Assembly (NCBI GenBank): GCA_020052215.1
Contig: JAGVPN010000132.1
Span: 1-7,864, forward strand
Direction of reading: 5' to 3'
From: Syntrophobacterales bacterium
Lineage (GTDB): Bacteria; Desulfobacterota; Desulfobaccia; Desulfobaccales; 0-14-0-80-60-11
Length of the DNA: 7,864 bases
Below are positions 5,604 through 7,864 of this stretch, piece after piece. Positions within the stretch are counted from its first letter, which is position 1. Every line of letters begins with the position of its first letter. The notes beneath the pieces were generated by a model that made no database searches, was not told the DNA's origin, and saw only the letters and a program-made list of their open reading frames with translations. The translations under genes and the position numbers were made by a program.

Positions 5604-7025
5604 ATGACCATCCCACCCAAACCCATCCGCATCGCCATCGTCTTGAACGGGCAGGAATTTATCTGCCAGCCGGTCATGCTGCCCTTTTCCCTGGAAGGTT
5701 ACCCGTCGGTGGACCTGGTCTTGTACGGGCGCCAACCCGAAGCCCCGGCCCCCGGCCTCACGGTAAACCCCCTGCCGGATTTGTCCCCGGAGGGCTTCGA
5801 CCTCATCCTGGACGGCCAGTTCTTGACCGCCGGGCTGGCCGACTTTTCCCCGGACCGGCTGGATAACCTCGTGACCGGCCCCGCCGCCCGCTGCCTGAAA
5901 ACCCTGGTGTGCCAGCTCCAGGAGTTGCGCCAGAAGCAGGAGATTAACTCCGGCATCATCATGAACGCCGCGGATGCCCTCATCACCATCAATTCCGGCC
6001 ACGTCATCATCGGGTACAACCAGGGGGCGGAGCAGATGTTCGGCTACACCCGCACCGAAGCCCTGGGCCAGGACCTGAAACTCATCCTGCCGCCGCCGGT
6101 CAAAGCAGTCCACGGGGACTACCTGAAGCGCTATCTGGCCACCCGGGAGCCCCACGTGCTCGGGCGGCAACGGCGCCTCACCGCCCGGCGCCGGGACGGG
6201 CAGGAATTCCCCCTGAGCATCTCCTTTTCCGTGGCCGAGATTCAGGGCAACCTCTATTTCACCGCCATCATGCGGGACATTACCGAATATAAAGCCATGG
6301 AGGACCGGGTGCTCCAATCCGAACGCCTGGCCGCAGTGGGCAATACCGTGGACCATATCGCCCACGAAATCAAAAATCCTCTCCTCATCATCGGGGGGTT
6401 TGCCCAACAGCTGATCAAGGCCCCGGGATTTGACGACCCGGCCCGCCGAAAATTGTCCATCATAGCTGAAGAGGTCAGCCACCTGGAGGAGATGGTGGCC
6501 GAAATGCGGGATTTTGTCCGCCCTCCGCCGACCCAGAAGCGTCAGGGGCAAATCATGGCGGTGGTGGAAGAGGCCCTGGAACTGTTCCAGGATACTTTTA
6601 GGGAGCACCATATCCAGGTGCGCCGGGTGGAAGAGACGCCGCTGCCGCCCGTGGCTTTCGACCCCAAGCAGGTGCGCCAGGTGCTGATCAATTTATTGAA
6701 GAATGCCCTGGAGGCCATGCCCCAAGGCGGGGAGATCACCATCACCAGCCGGGTTAAGGGGGCCAACGCCGAAATCAGCGTCAGCGACACCGGCGCGGGG
6801 CTGGTTCCAGAGGTGGCGGACAATATTTTTCAGCCCTATTTCACCACCAAGGAAAAGGGGACCGGCCTGGGGTTGGCCATCTGCCAAAATATCATCGCCG
6901 AGCACGGCGGCTGCCTCTTTGCCGACAGTCCCCCGGGCCGGGGGGCCACCTTCACCATCCAACTGCCCATAGAGGAGACTTCCCCGGCTGCGGGGGCGTC
7001 GTCCTTGGAGGAAAACCGCAGATAG
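5604..7025 (+). CDS. Soluble PAS-domain sensor histidine kinase with FixL-like PAS (first of a tandem pair)
   Basis: A 473-residue sensor kinase with no transmembrane helix or signal peptide, so it should sense a cytoplasmic cue and phosphorylate a response regulator not seen here. Order: an unrecognised alpha/beta-looking domain (about 7-95, with VDLVLYG and FDLILDGQFLTAGL), a short likely coiled coil (97-116, CQLQELRQKQEIN), PAS (about 118-230), HisKA with the phospho-acceptor H254 in HIAHEIKNP, and HATPase_c with N-box NLLKNALEAM (363-372), DTGAGL (395-400), FQPYFTTK (409-416) and GTGLGLAI (419-426). All catalytic motifs are intact. The PAS aligns without gaps to B. japonicum FixL as I remember it: H170 falls on heme ligand H200, R176 on R206 and R190 on R220. 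Heme binding is therefore plausible but unproven, because related non-heme PAS domains share part of this pattern. No Shine-Dalgarno is seen; the ATG is supported by the matching N-terminus of the downstream paralogue, which starts 8 nt after the stop. Confidence 0.93.
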   Translation: MTIPPKPIRIAIVLNGQEFICQPVMLPFSLEGYPSVDLVLYGRQPEAPAPGLTVNPLPDLSPEGFDLILDGQFLTAGLADFSPDRLDNLVTGPAARCLKTLVCQLQELRQKQEINSGIIMNAADALITINSGHVIIGYNQGAEQMFGYTRTEALGQDLKLILPPPVKAVHGDYLKRYLATREPHVLGRQRRLTARRRDGQEFPLSISFSVAEIQGNLYFTAIMRDITEYKAMEDRVLQSERLAAVGNTVDHIAHEIKNPLLIIGGFAQQLIKAPGFDDPARRKLSIIAEEVSHLEEMVAEMRDFVRPPPTQKRQGQIMAVVEEALELFQDTFREHHIQVRRVEETPLPPVAFDPKQVRQVLINLLKNALEAMPQGGEITITSRVKGANAEISVSDTGAGLVPEVADNIFQPYFTTKEKGTGLGLAICQNIIAEHGGCLFADSPPGRGATFTIQLPIEETSPAAGASSLEENRR

Positions 7026-7033
7026 GGTTCCTA

Positions 7034-7864
7034 ATGACTACCGCGCCCAAACCCATCCGCATCGCCATCGTCTTAAACGGACAGGAATTCATCTGCCAGG
7101 CGGTGACGCTGCCCTTTTCCCTGGAAGGCTACCCGCCGGTGGACCTGGTTTTGTACGGCGCCAAACCCGAGGTCGCGGCCGGCTGCCGGGTTAACCCCCT
7201 ACCCGATTTAGATCCCGGGGCCTTCGACCTCATCCTGGACGGCCAGTTTGTGACCGCCGGGCTCCCCGATTTTTCCCCGGAGCAGTTGGATAACCTAATC
7301 ACCGGTCCCGCCGCCCGTTTCCTGAACGGGCTGGTATGCCAGCTCCAGGAGTTGCGCCAGAAGCAGGAGATCAACTCCCGCATCATCAACCGCGCCACCG
7401 ACGCCATTGTCACCATCAACGATGACCACGTGATTGTCGGTTACAACCGAGGCGCGGAGCAGATGTTCGGCTACACCCGGGCCGAGGCCCTGGGTCAGGA
7501 CTTGTCCATCATCATTCCGCCGCCTTATAAGGCCGAACACCGGTCTTATGTGCGCCGCTATGTGGCCACCCGGGAGGCCCGGATGATCGGCAAGCACGCC
7601 CGCCTCAGCGCCCAGCGCCGGGACGGCCGCGCCTTCCCCATCAGCATCTCCTTTTCCGTGGCCGAGATTCGGGGCAATCTCTATTTCACCGCCATCATCC
7701 GCGACATTACCGAATATCAGGAAATGGAAGACCGGGTGCTCCATACCGAACGCCTGGCCGCGGTGGGCAATACCATGACCCATATCGCCCATGAAATCAA
7801 AAACCCCCTGCTCATCATCGGGGGGTTCGCCCGGCAGCTGATCAAGGTCCCGGGCCTGGACGAC
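7034..7864 (+). CDS. Second PAS sensor histidine kinase, tandem paralogue (3' end outside window)
   Basis: The first 277 codons of a kinase collinear with the preceding one, cut by the window end just after the HisKA H-box. By eye about 76% of residues match (about 67 differences over 278 aligned positions, one single-residue gap near residue 50). It has the same unrecognised N-terminal domain, a coiled coil identical over LVCQLQELRQKQEINS (100-115), a PAS domain (about 117-229) and phospho-acceptor H253 in HIAHEIKNP. The proposed heme-ligand histidine is kept (H169), but the position matching FixL R220 is alanine (A189), with an arginine one residue later; P183-H184 of the first kinase is A182-R183 here. 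Divergence is highest in the middle of the PAS. The ATG at 7034 follows the first kinase's stop by 8 nt, and AGGG (7024-7027) overlapping that stop is a plausible ribosome-binding site, so the two are probably co-transcribed and coupled. The ATPase domain should lie just downstream. Confidence 0.92.
   Translation, partial: MTTAPKPIRIAIVLNGQEFICQAVTLPFSLEGYPPVDLVLYGAKPEVAAGCRVNPLPDLDPGAFDLILDGQFVTAGLPDFSPEQLDNLITGPAARFLNGLVCQLQELRQKQEINSRIINRATDAIVTINDDHVIVGYNRGAEQMFGYTRAEALGQDLSIIIPPPYKAEHRSYVRRYVATREARMIGKHARLSAQRRDGRAFPISISFSVAEIRGNLYFTAIIRDITEYQEMEDRVLHTERLAAVGNTMTHIAHEIKNPLLIIGGFARQLIKVPGLDD

Noticed and set aside
5577..6611. Minus-strand open frame of 344 codons opposite the first kinase
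   Set aside because: Antisense shadow of a well-supported kinase. A related antisense frame recurs opposite the second copy (7295-7792), which follows from the duplication and is not evidence of a real gene.

Overview
The window is GC-rich, gene-dense chromosomal DNA, probably from an anaerobic Desulfobacterota (deltaproteobacterial, Syntrophobacterales/Desulfobacca-like) organism. That guess rests on the gene mix (FadD-like acyl-CoA ligase, SlyD-like isomerase, PmtA-like methyltransferase, DUF2062 protein, soluble PAS kinases) and the general style of the proteins. There is no rRNA or other marker gene, so it is an inference. I see no CRISPR array, tRNA, transposase or phage gene.

Left part (1-3858, all minus strand). 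Reading in the direction of transcription, the genes are a small conserved hypothetical protein (3858-3613), a PmtA-like class I methyltransferase (3503-2871), a SlyD-like FKBP isomerase (2737-2234), a fatty-acyl-CoA ligase (2224-542) and a DUF2062 membrane protein (532-26). The last three are packed with 9-nt gaps, and the ligase ribosome-binding site overlaps the isomerase stop codon, so they look like one translationally coupled operon. The methyltransferase has its own promoter-like sequence in the AT-rich gap before it.

Middle (3859-5603). A 246-bp divergent intergenic region separates the minus-strand genes from a plus-strand fabF (4105-5421). Two sigma70-like promoters lie on opposite strands of the same 34 bp (3959-3992). 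The minus-strand leader has helices that exclude each other and a short U-tract; the fabF leader has a hairpin and a C-rich stretch that could pair with the Shine-Dalgarno. fabF ends at a clear rho-independent terminator, flanked by copies of a roughly 21-bp repeat in inverted orientation (perfect 19-bp arms).

Right part (5604-7864, plus strand). Two tandem paralogous soluble histidine kinases are separated by 8 nt; the second runs off the window. They are about three-quarters identical by eye over the shared 277 residues. Each has an unrecognised N-terminal domain of about 100 residues, a short predicted coiled coil, a PAS domain and a HisKA/HATPase module. Compared with my memory of Bradyrhizobium japonicum FixL, the PAS domains align without gaps and keep the histidine that binds heme in FixL. 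The upstream kinase also keeps the distal regulatory arginine; the downstream one has alanine there. A pair of FixL-like gas or redox sensors with different distal pockets is the most interesting idea in the window.

Lipid chemistry links several genes (acyl-CoA activation, phospholipid-type methylation, fatty-acid elongation). Nothing in the sequence shows that the kinases control them.
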